DNA of 57,108 nt, from the NCBI RefSeq assembly GCF_025685545.1, contig NZ_JAGSYC010000014.1, forward strand, positions 1 through 57,108, read 5' to 3'. The DNA comes from Granulicella paludicola (GTDB lineage: Bacteria > Acidobacteriota > Terriglobia > Terriglobales > Acidobacteriaceae). This document shows positions 1 through 8,487 of the stretch, one piece after another. A program made the position numbers and the translations under genes. Positions within the stretch are counted from its first letter, which is position 1, and the number at the start of each line of letters is the position of its first letter. Under the pieces are notes generated by a model. That model had not been told where the DNA came from, did no database searches, and worked only from the letters and a program-made list of their open reading frames with translations.

Positions 1-109
1 CAGCCGTCCATAGAGCCGTCCGCCTCATCCATACTGGCCGCCGTTCTCCATCGCGCGTCACCAGCAACGCCCAAACCCCTATGTTTATTGACGCCAGCGA
101 GGTATAGCA

Positions 110-319
110 CTATGTCACTGCTTTCTGTCGGGCGATCTCTAGAACGTTGCCGAAAGAATAGTTGTGAAAGCGGCTCATCGCGGAGAGATAGTTTGTGAGG
201 GCGTCGGACTTGCCTGCCTCCAGCTGCTCGATGAGGAGCTTGATATTCGCGGTGATCAGTTCCTGCTTGCTGAGTGGCTTCTTGCTGTCGATGATGTTGG
301 TGGTGGCGTTGCTGCTCAT
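110..319 (-). pseudogene. ArdC-like antirestriction protein, N-terminal fragment
   Basis: The 69-residue product starts at the ATG at 319, preceded by an AAGGAG box, and stops at 110. It resembles the start of the ArdC-type ssDNA-binding domain found in plasmid and ICE antirestriction proteins: a helical segment (LLIEQLEAGKSDALTNYL) followed by FHNYSFGNVLEIARQK, the usual lead-in to the core fold. Family members continue for 200-300 residues and carry a zincin-like domain. Here the reading frame ends in AVT and a stop directly after IARQK, so most of the gene is missing. The cut may be a deletion or insertion scar; nothing recognisable follows in bases 1-109. It is a likely remnant of a conjugative or mobilisable element. 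Confidence 0.6.
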
Positions 320-353
320 GGCGTCTTCTCCTTGGGGTTTGGCTTTGGCACGT

Positions 354-382
354 CCGCGTTGAAACGCGGCATGTACATGCCG
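354..382. promoter_or_regulatory. Two adjacent palindromes upstream of the ardC remnant
   Basis: A stem of CCGCGTT/AACGCGG (354-369) abuts a perfect 16-bp palindrome CGGCATGTACATGCCG (367-382). Both lie 35-63 bp upstream of the ardC-like start. Their position fits an operator for a dimeric repressor or a protein-binding site of the mobile element. The function is inferred from position and symmetry only. Confidence 0.4.
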
Positions 383-412
383 AACGCCACCTGGCGAAGG
401 CGGGGGTAGCAA

Positions 413-535
413 GCGTCAAGGGGAGGGGTATCTCCCACCCTTGGAGAGGGAGTCGAAGGCGGAACGGAAAGGGCGGAGCGCAAGCGGAGGTCTGCACAAG
501 CGCAGCGCGGAAGACTGCGGGAGACCCCTTGACGC
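413..535. repeat. Inverted repeat bounding a GC-rich stretch
   Basis: GCGTCAAGGGG at 413-423 is exactly inverted as CCCCTTGACGC at 525-535. Further partial complementarity lies just inside (TCTCCC near 431-436 and GGGAGA near 519-524). About 100 bp of GC-rich, gene-free sequence lies between. It could be a small non-autonomous element, a structured RNA or a large terminator-like fold. No coding sequence was recognised here. Confidence 0.35.
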
Positions 536-567
536 GCGCGGGGGGCAGAGCCCAAGTAGGTACCGAG

Positions 568-2053
568 GACATGGTTTACACGAAAGACCGGAGACATCGT
601 TTACAGATATGGAGGTCTGAGGGCTCCTAAGCATTGGTTGAACGCACGAAAATGCGTTTATGCCTTGGAAAGAGAGTCGTATTGTGGATCAGCGCTTGCA
701 GTTCTTGTCGAGTTATCAGAAGGAAGAGATGTCTGTTACGGACCTGTGCCACGAGTACGGCATCTCTCGCCCAACCGCATATAAGTGGATCAAGCGATAT
801 AACGAAGTCGGGCCGGAAGGCTTGCTGGATATTTCGCGCAAGCCCCACGGCTGTGCTCACGCAACGTCGTTGGAGGTCGAGAACGAGATCCTTGCATTGC
901 GCAAGCGCTTTCCATCCTGGGGAGCGCGGAAGCTGAAGGCTCGTCTGGAGAAGATGAACCCGAACGTCGTGTGGCCGGCGGCAAGCACCGTCGGTCAGAT
1001 TCTGCGCCGGGCGGGACTCACCAACCCTGTTCGCAAGAGACGTAGAACGACCCCGTACTCAGAGCCCTTCGCCGAGGTCACCGCTCCGAATCAGCTATGG
1101 TGCATGGACTTCAAGGGATGGTTCCGCACTGGCGACGGGAACCGATGCGATCCCTTCACGATCACCGATGCCTACAGTCGCTATCTGATCCGTTGTCAGG
1201 CAGTGGCTCGCATGGATACTGCGCACGTCCTTGCGATCTGCGAGGCCGCGATGCGCGAGTACGGTGTTCCCGAACGGATTCGCACGGACAACGGAAATCC
1301 GTTCTCTGGACTTGGTGTGATGGGGCTTTCGCGGTTGTCGCTGAGCTGGGTACGACTTGGGATCGTGCATGAGCGCATTCAGCCAGGCAAGCCGCAGCAA
1401 AACGGCCGCCATGAGCGCATGCACCGCACACTCAAGCAGGATACGACCAACCCGTCGGCGAAGACCCTTCATGCGCAGCAGAAGCGATTCGATGAGTTCG
1501 TTCGCGTCTACAACCATGAGCGTCCTCATGAAGCTTTGCGGAACGAGACTCCAGGCAGCATTTACGTCCCGAGCTCGCGGCTCCTGCCACGGTACACGAA
1601 GGCTCATCAGTACCCAGCTCACTTCCAGACACGGCGCGTGAACGATGCGGGAGACATCAGCTGGCATAAGAGCAGGGTCTTTATCAGCGAGGTCTTCCGT
1701 GGTGAAGATATTGCGCTTGAAAAAGTAGAGGAGAACTTCTACCGAGTGTATTTCTGCTCTTTGGAAGTCGGTGAGTTCAATGTCGACGACATGCGATTTC
1801 GGCCCGGGCTTCGCCCATGAAAGCAAGCGTTGGAAATGCCGAGGAGTGGAAAGCATGGAAAACCATACAGCCGGTTTTCCACCCTTCCCACTCCCCTTGG
1901 AAATCCCTTCGGGATTCCCACATTCCCAACGCTTCGACGGCGACGAGATATCTTATTAAGACCGGGCCTAGCAAGCCATAACCCTGAACCAGAGCCACTT
2001 CCTCCGCAAGGGGCTTGTAAACCATCTCTCCGGTCCAAAACGTAAACAGTGTC
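568..2053 (+). mobile_element. IS481-family insertion sequence, apparently complete
   Basis: The left end (568-605) and right end (2016-2053) are imperfect inverted repeats. Read inward, both carry GTTTAC, then GACCGGAGA, then a second GTTTACA. One transposase gene fills the interior. The 3' noncoding 190 bp contains a stem GGAAATCCC-ttc-GGGATTCC (1899-1919) that could end transposase transcription. The exact tips and target duplication were not determined. A related left end begins about 30 bp beyond the right tip, so two elements lie in tandem. Confidence 0.7.
660..1820 (+). CDS. IS481 family transposase
   Basis: This 386-aa protein is the DDE transposase of the surrounding element. An N-terminal helix-turn-helix (about residues 23-46, MSVTDLCHEYGISRPTAYKW) precedes an RNase H-like integrase core. 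The acidic residues visible are D150 in LWCMDFKG, D210 in RIRTDNG and E252 in GRHERMHRTLK. The C-terminal part contains GDISWHKSRVFISEVF, shared with the two damaged copies in this window. It has no frameshift or stop and is probably functional. The ATG at 660 is chosen because the homologous copy near 2176 starts with the same MPWKES sequence. Its integrity and the two degenerate relatives suggest this copy is the most recent arrival. Confidence 0.9.
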   Translation: MPWKESRIVDQRLQFLSSYQKEEMSVTDLCHEYGISRPTAYKWIKRYNEVGPEGLLDISRKPHGCAHATSLEVENEILALRKRFPSWGARKLKARLEKMNPNVVWPAASTVGQILRRAGLTNPVRKRRRTTPYSEPFAEVTAPNQLWCMDFKGWFRTGDGNRCDPFTITDAYSRYLIRCQAVARMDTAHVLAICEAAMREYGVPERIRTDNGNPFSGLGVMGLSRLSLSWVRLGIVHERIQPGKPQQNGRHERMHRTLKQDTTNPSAKTLHAQQKRFDEFVRVYNHERPHEALRNETPGSIYVPSSRLLPRYTKAHQYPAHFQTRRVNDAGDISWHKSRVFISEVFRGEDIALEKVEENFYRVYFCSLEVGEFNVDDMRFRPGLRP

Positions 2054-2175
2054 CCGCTTCGCTCACCCATGAGCGTACTTAGCACTTGCGTTACGAAATA
2101 GACCGGAGACATGGTTTACAGCGAAGCGCGACGCTAACGGACACGCGCCGTTGGGGTGACACACGACGATGGTGT

Positions 2176-3340
2176 ATGCCCTGGAAAGAGAGTTGTATCT
2201 TGGATCAACGTTTGCAGTTTTTATCGAGTTATCAGAAGGAAGAGATGTCAGTGGCGGACCTGTGTCGCGCGTACGGAATCTCACGTCCAACGGCCTTACC
2301 GCTGGATCAACCGTTACAACGAGACCGGACCCGAAGGACTCGTGGATCGCAGCCGGCGGCCACATACCTGTTCGCACGCAACCCTTGAGCCGATGGAGAA
2401 CGCTATTCTTGTGCTCCGAGCCAAGCGTCCGTCCTGGGGCGCACGCAAACTCAAGGCAAGGCTGGAAATGTTACAGCCAGAACTGGTATGGCCTGCAGCC
2501 AGCACGTTCGGAAACATCCTGAGCCGGGCGGGCTTGACGAGTCCACAGAAGAAAAGAAAACGCATCACGCCTTGCTCAGAACCGTTCTCAATGGTCACAG
2601 GACCCAATCAGCTGTGGTGCATGGATTTCAAAGGCTACTTCGTGACGGGCGACGGCAAGCGATGCGATCCGTTTACGATAACCGATGCGTATAGCCGTTA
2701 TCTGATTCGTTGCCAGATCGTCTCGCGCATAGACCTTAGCCAGGTTCGCGCGATCTGTGAAGCAGCTATGCGGGAGTACGAAATGCCAGCGCGAATCAGG
2801 ACCGACAACGGCGCGCCGTTCGCGGGCACGGGGCTCATGGGACTTTCGAAGCTCGCGCTCGGCTGGATGAAGCTGGGGATTGTTCACGAGCGGATTCAAG
2901 CAGGCCGACCGCAACAGAACGGTCGTCACGAGCGCATGCATCGCACACTGAAGGAGGACACGACGAAACCGCCTGCGTCATCTCTTCGTGCACAGCAGAG
3001 CCGCTTCGATAATTTTCGCTACGTGTTCAATAACGAGCGTCCACATGAGGGCCTGAACAACGCAGTTCCGGCCAGTCTCTATCATCCCAGTTCTGTCCGA
3101 CTGCCACGCAAATTGCCGGAGTTCAAGTACCCCAAAGGGCTTCTTCTGCGAAAAGCGAATAACAGTGGCGACATCAGCTGGCACAAGACGAGAATCTTCA
3201 TCAGCGAAGTATTCCGCTTCGAAGAGCTCCCGCTTGAGCTAACCACACCTGGGTTCTACAGAGTTTACTTTCGAGACCTCGAGGTCGGAGAGCTGAACGC
3301 GGAAGAGCTTCGTTTCAGGGCGGCACGAAGAGTCTTCTGA
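2176..3340 (+). pseudogene. IS481 family transposase, frameshifted copy
   Basis: This second copy shares most of its sequence with the transposase at 660-1820, including MDFKG, RIRTDNG and GRHERMHRTLKED. The first ~40 codons read MPWKESCILDQRLQF in one frame. Then one extra T within the TT at 2296-2297 throws the rest (PYRWINRYNETGPEG onward) into another frame. The intact relative reads TAY-AAR-TGG at this point. A left inverted repeat (about 2082-2120) is present, but the conserved ~200-bp right end is missing after the stop, so the element is also truncated. IS481 elements normally use one uninterrupted frame, so this is read as decay rather than programmed frameshifting. Confidence 0.8.
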
Positions 3341-3421
3341 TCCTCAATGAGTGCATCGGCCTGTTCTCGTCAGATGAGTTCGGCATCGCTCAACACAGGC
3401 CACGAGGGATGGTGTAAAAGA

Positions 3422-4213
3422 TCACTGCTTCTGCAGCAGAAACTCAAGCATCAAGTCCAATCCAGCGTCGACCATCCCGGAGCCGTCGGCTGTTTTGCAG
3501 CCGGCGGCTTGAGCGGCCTCCAAGAGCGGTGTCTGTCCATGTCCCGCGACCACATCTCCAACAAACATGGATGCGGTGAGGAGCTCACTCGAAACAGGCA
3601 ATGGATCCTCTGGATGCATTCCCATCGGCGTTGTGTTGATGACCATGTCGAAACCTGTGGGATCAGGCGGGCCGGATGCCACTTGACCGCGATGCGCCAG
3701 GAGCTTAACTAAATCCTCCGCCTTCGCGGTATCGACATCATGAAGGATCAACTCACGAATCCCTGCATCCAGCATGGCAGCCGCGATGGCGCTACCGGCC
3801 GCCCCTGCTCCAATCTGGAGGACTCGCGCGCCCTCGACCGTTGCTCCAGCCTTCTTCTGGGCCTCGACGAAAGCCAGGCCATCAAGCATGTCCCCATGCC
3901 ACGAACCGTCTTCGTTACGCCGAACAATGCTGACCACTTGCAACAACTTCGACGTCTCAGAGGCCGTCGCGCAGTGTTGAAACATGGTGCACTTGTGCGG
4001 CATGGTCACGAGCAGCCCTCGCACATTGGACACTGGAGCGATGCCCCGCAGCAGGTCGCTGAGTGTGCCCTCCGGGGCAAGCATCGGCACGCAGGCACCG
4101 TTGTGTTTGCGCTCCGCGAAATTCGCGGTGAGACGTTGCGGTGACTTCACAAAGCCGATAGGGTCACCAAGAATTGGATACAACTGTGTTTCGCCACTCA
4201 GTGATTCGAACAA
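3422..4213 (-). CDS. Shikimate/quinate dehydrogenase family protein (AroE-like)
   Basis: This 263-aa protein has the two-domain layout of the AroE family. The substrate-binding N-terminal half carries the lysine motif LLVTMPHKCT, and the NAD(P)-binding half has a Rossmann loop LQIGAGAAGSAIAAAM (about residues 131-146). The second catalytic acid is probably D in GDMLDG, where the usual motif is N-T-D. The C-terminal helix AGLDLMLEFLL is typical. The start is a TTG preceded by AGGAGG. It is the last gene of a redox operon, which suggests a catabolic paralogue (quinate/shikimate-like substrate) rather than the housekeeping aromatic-biosynthesis enzyme. This is inferred from context. Confidence 0.8.
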   Translation of the reverse strand: MFESLSGETQLYPILGDPIGFVKSPQRLTANFAERKHNGACVPMLAPEGTLSDLLRGIAPVSNVRGLLVTMPHKCTMFQHCATASETSKLLQVVSIVRRNEDGSWHGDMLDGLAFVEAQKKAGATVEGARVLQIGAGAAGSAIAAAMLDAGIRELILHDVDTAKAEDLVKLLAHRGQVASGPPDPTGFDMVINTTPMGMHPEDPLPVSSELLTASMFVGDVVAGHGQTPLLEAAQAAGCKTADGSGMVDAGLDLMLEFLLQKQ

Positions 4214-4286
4214 GCCAAAACCTCCTACCCTTCAGCTACCGCAATCGACACCATTGCGGTAGCTCTTGCTCTTTATCATGAACACT

Positions 4287-4682
4287 TCACTGCGCGTACT
4301 GTTCGTCCGTGACGGGTTCAAGCCAGTCGACTGCCTTGCCATCGAGTACTTCCGTGATGGCGATATGTGTCATGCCAACTTGAGAGGAGGCGCCGTGCCA
4401 ATGCTTCTCGCCAACTTCAAAGAAGACAACATCACCCGGTCTGACTTCTTCGATGGGGCCGCCTTCGCGCTGAACGAATCCAAGTCCCTGCGTGATAATG
4501 ATTGTCTGACCTGCAGGGTGTGTGTGCCAGCGGGTACGTGCGCCGGGTTCGAAGGTGACGATGCCGCCGTTCGAGTGCCGTCCGCCATCCGGCGGAAACA
4601 GGGAGTCAACGCGGACATTGCCGGTGAACCAGTCTGCGGGGCCAACCATAGAGGGTGTGGTGCCTACTCGTGTGATTTTCAT
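4287..4682 (-). CDS. Cupin domain protein (cytoplasmic)
   Basis: A single-domain cupin of 131 aa. Motif 1 is visible as [18 protein letters not shown], giving two histidines plus a downstream Q/E-type position, and motif 2 as [17 protein letters not shown]. These supply the metal-binding histidines of a small beta-barrel. It has no signal peptide. It is closely related to the secreted cupin encoded at 6136-6630, since both end in AVDWLEPVT followed by a short Q-Y tail, so the operon contains a cytoplasmic/exported cupin pair. The reaction is unknown; such cupins are often found with carboxymuconolactone-decarboxylase-like proteins. The start has AAAGGA upstream. Confidence 0.85.
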   Translation of the reverse strand: MKITRVGTTPSMVGPADWFTGNVRVDSLFPPDGGRHSNGGIVTFEPGARTRWHTHPAGQTIIITQGLGFVQREGGPIEEVRPGDVVFFEVGEKHWHGASSQVGMTHIAITEVLDGKAVDWLEPVTDEQYAQ

Positions 4683-4710
4683 GATGTCCTTTCAAACAGC
4701 TTCATTGTGA

Positions 4711-5691
4711 TTACCAGGCATACGCTTGAGGAGCTTCTCCGCCCGGTCCGGGCCAGATCTCATCGAGACGCTTGAGCGTGTCTTCAGAGAGCTTAACGTC
4801 CAGCGCATGAAGTCCTTCGGTTAGCTGTTCTTTCGTTCGCGGCCCCATGATGGGAGCGGTTACGGCAGGATTATGCAACAACCAGGCCATCGCCACGTCA
4901 GAGGGCTTCTCTCCAAGTTCCTCGCAGAGGTTTTCGTATGCCTCCAACTGAGGGCGTAGCTTCTCAGTCTCTCTGCGCTTTGACGAGCGACGACCATCCT
5001 TCGCTTTCTGCAATACGCCGCCGAGCAAGCCGCCGCCAAGAGGGCTCCATGGGAATAGACCAAGCCCATAGTATTTGCAGGCAGGGATTACCTCCAGTTC
5101 AATCGTGCGAGCCGTCAGGTTGTAAAGGCTCTGTTCCGATGCGAGACCCATGAAGTGCCGGGCCTTTGCTTCGCTCTGGGCCGTCGCGATATCCCAACCT
5201 GCAAAGTTGCTGCTGCCCACATAGAGCACCTTGCCTTGTTGCACTAGCAGTTCCATCGCCTGCCAGATCTCTTCCCACGGCGTGCGGCGATCGATGTGGT
5301 GCATCTGGTATAGATCGATATGATCTGTCTGCAGACGGCGAAGACTGTCTTCACAGGCTTTGCGTATGTGGTACGCAGAGAGTTTGCGGTCATTCGGCCC
5401 CAAATCCATCGGCTGATACACCTTGGTGGCAAGAACGATATGCTCCCGTCGTCCACCCTGGGCGAGCCAGCGTCCGATGATCTCCTCGGACACGCCATAC
5501 CCCTTCTCGATGTCAGGCTTCTGCGGGCCACCGTAGACGTCTGCTGTATCGAAGTGGATGACGCCCTGCTTCAATGCCTCGTCCATGATCTCGAAGCTTG
5601 TCGCCTCATCCGTGACCATTCCGAAGTTCATTGTGCCAAGTCCGAGCCTGCTGACCTGTAAGCCTGTTCTTCCTAGATATGCGTACTGCAT
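4711..5691 (-). CDS. Aldo/keto reductase
   Basis: This 326-aa TIM-barrel NADPH-dependent oxidoreductase shows the family tetrad: D and Y in FDTADVYG, K in LATKVYQP and H in LYQMHHIDR. The end of the barrel contains APIMGPRTKEQL, close to the usual cofactor-binding segment. An N-terminal YLGRTGLQVSRLGLGTMNFG marks the start, and AAGGAG precedes the ATG. It resembles the AKR branch that includes YghZ- and Tas-like enzymes. It lies mid-operon between DUF2255 and a cupin. Paired with the AraC_N regulator upstream of the operon, a role in aldehyde or ketone detoxification is plausible; the substrate cannot be read from sequence. Confidence 0.9.
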   Translation of the reverse strand: MQYAYLGRTGLQVSRLGLGTMNFGMVTDEATSFEIMDEALKQGVIHFDTADVYGGPQKPDIEKGYGVSEEIIGRWLAQGGRREHIVLATKVYQPMDLGPNDRKLSAYHIRKACEDSLRRLQTDHIDLYQMHHIDRRTPWEEIWQAMELLVQQGKVLYVGSSNFAGWDIATAQSEAKARHFMGLASEQSLYNLTARTIELEVIPACKYYGLGLFPWSPLGGGLLGGVLQKAKDGRRSSKRRETEKLRPQLEAYENLCEELGEKPSDVAMAWLLHNPAVTAPIMGPRTKEQLTEGLHALDVKLSEDTLKRLDEIWPGPGGEAPQAYAW

Positions 5692-5741
5692 GGAATACTC
5701 CTTCGTTTCGGTAACGCGTGCGGCTTGAGTTCAGAGAATCG

Positions 5742-6116
5742 CTAGGGTCTCGGCAGGATGCGTATCGTGGCCACACGCGCGCGGTCACCGATCATCGGGT
5801 TCAAGTACGGGCTGGACGCGTACTTCAAGCGATACGCAGCGTCGATCTGATCGTTGATCTCACCCTGCACCTTTTCGAACGAGACATCGTTCGTCGTGCC
5901 AGCTGCAGTGATCTGTCCGGCCTTCTGTTTTGCTGCCGCTTGATACCAACGTGACGACGTTCCGTTATAGGCCCGCACATACAAGTCGCCATCGGCCACC
6001 ACAGACCATATCCATGTCGGCGTGCCAGTTGTTGTGCCATCTTCGCGGAACGGAGCGATATGCAGGTCGTCTGTTGTGGCGATCTCGTGAAGCCGTTCCT
6101 TCGTCCATGCACTCAT
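5742..6116 (-). CDS. DUF2255 family protein
   Basis: This 124-aa protein has the DUF2255 pattern: an N-terminal short helix (ERLHEIATTDDLHIAPFRED) followed by TPTWIWSVVADGDLYVRAYNG and SSRWYQAAAKQKAGQI. The fold is expected to be a small split beta-barrel of the FMN-binding or nitroreductase-like kind, as in F420-dependent Ddn-type proteins. That relation is inferred from the WSVVADGDLYVRAY pattern and not proven. A GGAGG box precedes the ATG. It is separated by 19 nt from the secreted cupin gene upstream and 50 nt from the aldo/keto reductase gene downstream, so it is probably co-transcribed with both. Confidence 0.8.
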   Translation of the reverse strand: MSAWTKERLHEIATTDDLHIAPFREDGTTTGTPTWIWSVVADGDLYVRAYNGTSSRWYQAAAKQKAGQITAAGTTNDVSFEKVQGEINDQIDAAYRLKYASSPYLNPMIGDRARVATIRILPRP

Positions 6117-6135
6117 CCTTTACCTCCAAGAACTC

Positions 6136-6630
6136 TTACTTGCTGCCGTTATATTGCTGGGCCGTCACAGGCTCAAGCCAGTCCACTGCATTGCCATCGA
6201 GGTTGTCCTGAATCGCGATGTGAGACATAGAGGAATCAGGAGCGGCTCCATGCCAGTGCTTCACATGGGCTGGGATGATGACGACATCCCCGGCGTGGAC
6301 AACCTGGATTGGACCGCCGTCCATTTGGACGCGTCCCGTACCAGCGGTGATGATGAGGACCTGACCGAGTGGATGGGTGTGCCATGCGCTTCGAGCTCCC
6401 GGAGCGAAGGTCACGATTCCGGCAGAGACACGCGAAGGTGCATTCGCAGGGAACAACTGTTCGACCTTCGCTGTGCCGGTAAAGAACTTCGGTGAGCCAT
6501 CGACCACTGGCCGCACACCGGCATGGCTAATGGCAAGGCTTTTCGAAGCGTCAGGCGTCGTCGCCGGACTCTGAGCAAATCCTGTCACGCATACGAGCGG
6601 CGCGAGCATCACGAAACGTAGGCTTTTCAT
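6136..6630 (-). CDS. Secreted cupin domain protein
   Basis: This 164-aa cupin has an N-terminal signal peptide (MKSLRFVMLAPLVCVTGFAQ, cleavage likely after the FAQ region). The cupin core has motif 1 SAWHTHPLGQVLIITAGTG and motif 2 HAGDVVIIPAHVKHWHGA. An upstream in-frame start exists, but ATG 6630 is preferred because AAGGA sits at the right distance and the signal peptide begins there. It is a paralogue of the cytoplasmic cupin at 4287-4682. Export of one member implies that the operon treats a compound on both sides of the inner membrane. Its catalytic role is unknown. Confidence 0.85.
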   Translation of the reverse strand: MKSLRFVMLAPLVCVTGFAQSPATTPDASKSLAISHAGVRPVVDGSPKFFTGTAKVEQLFPANAPSRVSAGIVTFAPGARSAWHTHPLGQVLIITAGTGRVQMDGGPIQVVHAGDVVIIPAHVKHWHGAAPDSSMSHIAIQDNLDGNAVDWLEPVTAQQYNGSK

Positions 6631-6656
6631 AGATTCCTTTCTGGATTCGCGCCCAG

Positions 6657-7532
6657 CTATTTCTGCCGCTTTTCGAAGACATCCTTCACCACAGGCAGAG
6701 CTGAAAAGGCGCATGGCCACCCCGCGTAGAACGCGATGTGTGTCAGCACTTCCGAGGCCTGCTCCTGCGTCAGGCCGTTATCCATTGCGCGGCCAAGGTG
6801 ATAGGGGATCTGCGCCGTCTGCCCGTTCGCGATAAGCGCACTTACCGTCACGAGACTGCGATCGCGTGGCACCAGAGCGGGGCGAAGCCAGAGATCGCGG
6901 AAGAGCAGATCCGTTGTGTTCTGCACAAGACCCGGCGAGGTCGCGCCGAAGTTGTTTCCCACCTGCGTTGCACGCTGGTTCTCTGCTTCCTCATTTAGGG
7001 GGAGCAGGTTGCCCTGAGCCGCTGGGAGCTGATCCACGCCGATGCTGCGGGCATCGAAGAGTTCCTTCGCGACCACGACTGCCGCCATCGCATTCGGCCA
7101 TCCCGCATAGAAGGCCAGATGAGTGATGATCTCGGAAAGCTCTGCAGGCTTCACGCCGTTGTCGAGCGCGAGCGCGAAGTGATGCGACATATCTACGGAC
7201 TGAATACGGGCGATTAACGCGGCCACGGTGACGACGCTCCGATCACGCGGTGAAAGCCCTGGGCGCTTCCGCAAGCCATTCAACAGTGGACCCTCTGTGT
7301 AGTGAGCCAATGCCAGTGAGACTGTTTGAACATCGCTCATCGTCAAAACGCTGGGAAGTGCGCGGTGTTGAGTTTCTTTGGACATTTCATTCTCCAGAGC
7401 CCATACGGGATCAGACTGCCATAGCGCCAGAATGCTCGCTGCCAGCCCAGCCTTGAGGATGTAGCGCCTTCCAGCATCGGTCGGCACTCCATTCGGTTCT
7501 TCGGCCATATCACCAAGTGTGATCTGACTCAT
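6657..7532 (-). CDS. Carboxymuconolactone decarboxylase-like protein, two domains
   Basis: This 291-aa protein has two copies of the CMD helical domain. The first is around RDRSVVTVAALIA...HFALALDNGVKPAELSEI and the second around RDRSLVTVSALIA...HLGRAMDNGLTQEQASEV. Each is followed by LAFYAGWP or IAFYAGWP. The N-terminus (GRRYILKAGLAASILALW) resembles a Tat-like or uncleaved signal with an unusual extension, so export is possible. AhpD-type CxxC residues are absent, which argues against peroxidase activity of that kind. It lies 8 nt downstream of the SDR gene and 26 nt upstream of the secreted cupin. CMD-cupin pairing is common in Proteobacteria and Acidobacteria. Confidence 0.85.
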   Translation of the reverse strand: MSQITLGDMAEEPNGVPTDAGRRYILKAGLAASILALWQSDPVWALENEMSKETQHRALPSVLTMSDVQTVSLALAHYTEGPLLNGLRKRPGLSPRDRSVVTVAALIARIQSVDMSHHFALALDNGVKPAELSEIITHLAFYAGWPNAMAAVVVAKELFDARSIGVDQLPAAQGNLLPLNEEAENQRATQVGNNFGATSPGLVQNTTDLLFRDLWLRPALVPRDRSLVTVSALIANGQTAQIPYHLGRAMDNGLTQEQASEVLTHIAFYAGWPCAFSALPVVKDVFEKRQK

Positions 7533-7540
7533 ACGAATGC

Positions 7541-8308
7541 CTAGCGCATCACATAGCCACCATCGACGGAAATCGACTGGCCGGTAATGTAGCTGGCTGC
7601 ATCACTGCACAGGAAGAGCACGGTGTTGGCGATCTCTTCGGGACGGCCTTCCCGCTGCATGGGAACGAACATCTCGCGCATTGTCTTGAGTGCCTCACCC
7701 TGCCCACCGGCTTCCATTTGATCGGCCATTGCCGTGCGGATAAGACCGGGGCAAACATCATTCACACGGATACCGCGAGTCGCATACTCAAGGGCCGCGC
7801 TCTTGGTGAAGCCGATGACGCCGTGCTTTGCTGCGTGATAAGTTCCACGCTGATTGCCGCCGACCAAGCCGCCCAGCGAAGAACAGTTCACGATCGCGCC
7901 GCTGCCTTGCTCACGCATCACCTGCAGCTCGAACTTCATGCAGCTCCATACGCCACGAAGATTCACTCCCATGACGCGGTCGTAATCGTCGCGCGGCGAG
8001 TCAGCGGTTTCAGCAAGTACGTTCTGAATGCCTGCATTGTTATAGGCCGCATCCAGGCGTCCGAACGTCTTCACTGTCTGCTTGACCATCGCTTCGACTT
8101 CGTCGTCCTTCGAGACGTCGCAGCGGATCGCCAGCGTCTTGAATCCTCTATCTGAAAGCTCTTTGGCCGCTGCCTGAACAGCCTTCTCGTCCACATCCGC
8201 CAGAACAACGGCTGCGCCAGATTCTGCGAAAGCCTTCGCCGTTGCAAAGCCCAGTCCAGATGCCGCGCCCGTAACGAGCGCTACCTTGCCTGCAAAAGAA
8301 ATGTTCAT
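7541..8308 (-). CDS. SDR family NAD(P)-dependent oxidoreductase
   Basis: This 255-aa classical short-chain dehydrogenase is the first gene of the operon. It has the cofactor loop TGAASGLG (residues ~13-20), NNAG, a catalytic serine in CSSLGG, the YHAAK active-site pair, and a C-terminal SISVDGGYVMR typical of FabG-like SDRs. The acidic residue in LADVDE after strand 2 suggests NAD(H) preference. GAGAGGAAGAG precedes the ATG. The operator-bearing region (8309-8487) separates it from the divergent AraC-type gene, so it is likely the direct target of that regulator. Confidence 0.92.
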   Translation of the reverse strand: MNISFAGKVALVTGAASGLGFATAKAFAESGAAVVLADVDEKAVQAAAKELSDRGFKTLAIRCDVSKDDEVEAMVKQTVKTFGRLDAAYNNAGIQNVLAETADSPRDDYDRVMGVNLRGVWSCMKFELQVMREQGSGAIVNCSSLGGLVGGNQRGTYHAAKHGVIGFTKSAALEYATRGIRVNDVCPGLIRTAMADQMEAGGQGEALKTMREMFVPMQREGRPEEIANTVLFLCSDAASYITGQSISVDGGYVMR

Positions 8309-8404
8309 GTCTCTTCCTCTCGTATCCGTTTCTCTATTTCGGCCCGTTCGGCCGACTTCGAGGTCAAGATCAAGCCTAGAGAGAGGGGCGATCCTTTACT
8401 TACC

Positions 8405-8433
8405 CAATCCTGCCGATTGTTTGCACAATCCTG
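8405..8433. promoter_or_regulatory. Probable AraC-type operator
   Basis: CAATCCTG occurs twice in direct orientation, at 8405-8412 and 8426-8433. The spacing is exactly 21 bp, two helical turns, as expected for half-sites of an AraC-family dimer. An interleaved palindrome GATTGT-TTGC-ACAATC lies at about 8415-8430. The site is between the divergent SDR operon and the AraC-type gene, 55 bp before the regulator's start. Confidence 0.6.
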
Positions 8434-8487
8434 TTCTGTCCTAAAATTTGTGGCAAAACGTACTACCCTTGATCTGGGAGCCCTCAG

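Noticed and set aside
164..409. Plus-strand frame opposite the ArdC fragment
   Set aside because: It is antisense to a recognisable ArdC-like sequence and has no ribosome site or family pattern.
1095..1856. 253-aa minus-strand frame inside IS481 copy 1
   Set aside because: It is a shadow of the transposase reading frame; its sequence resembles no protein.
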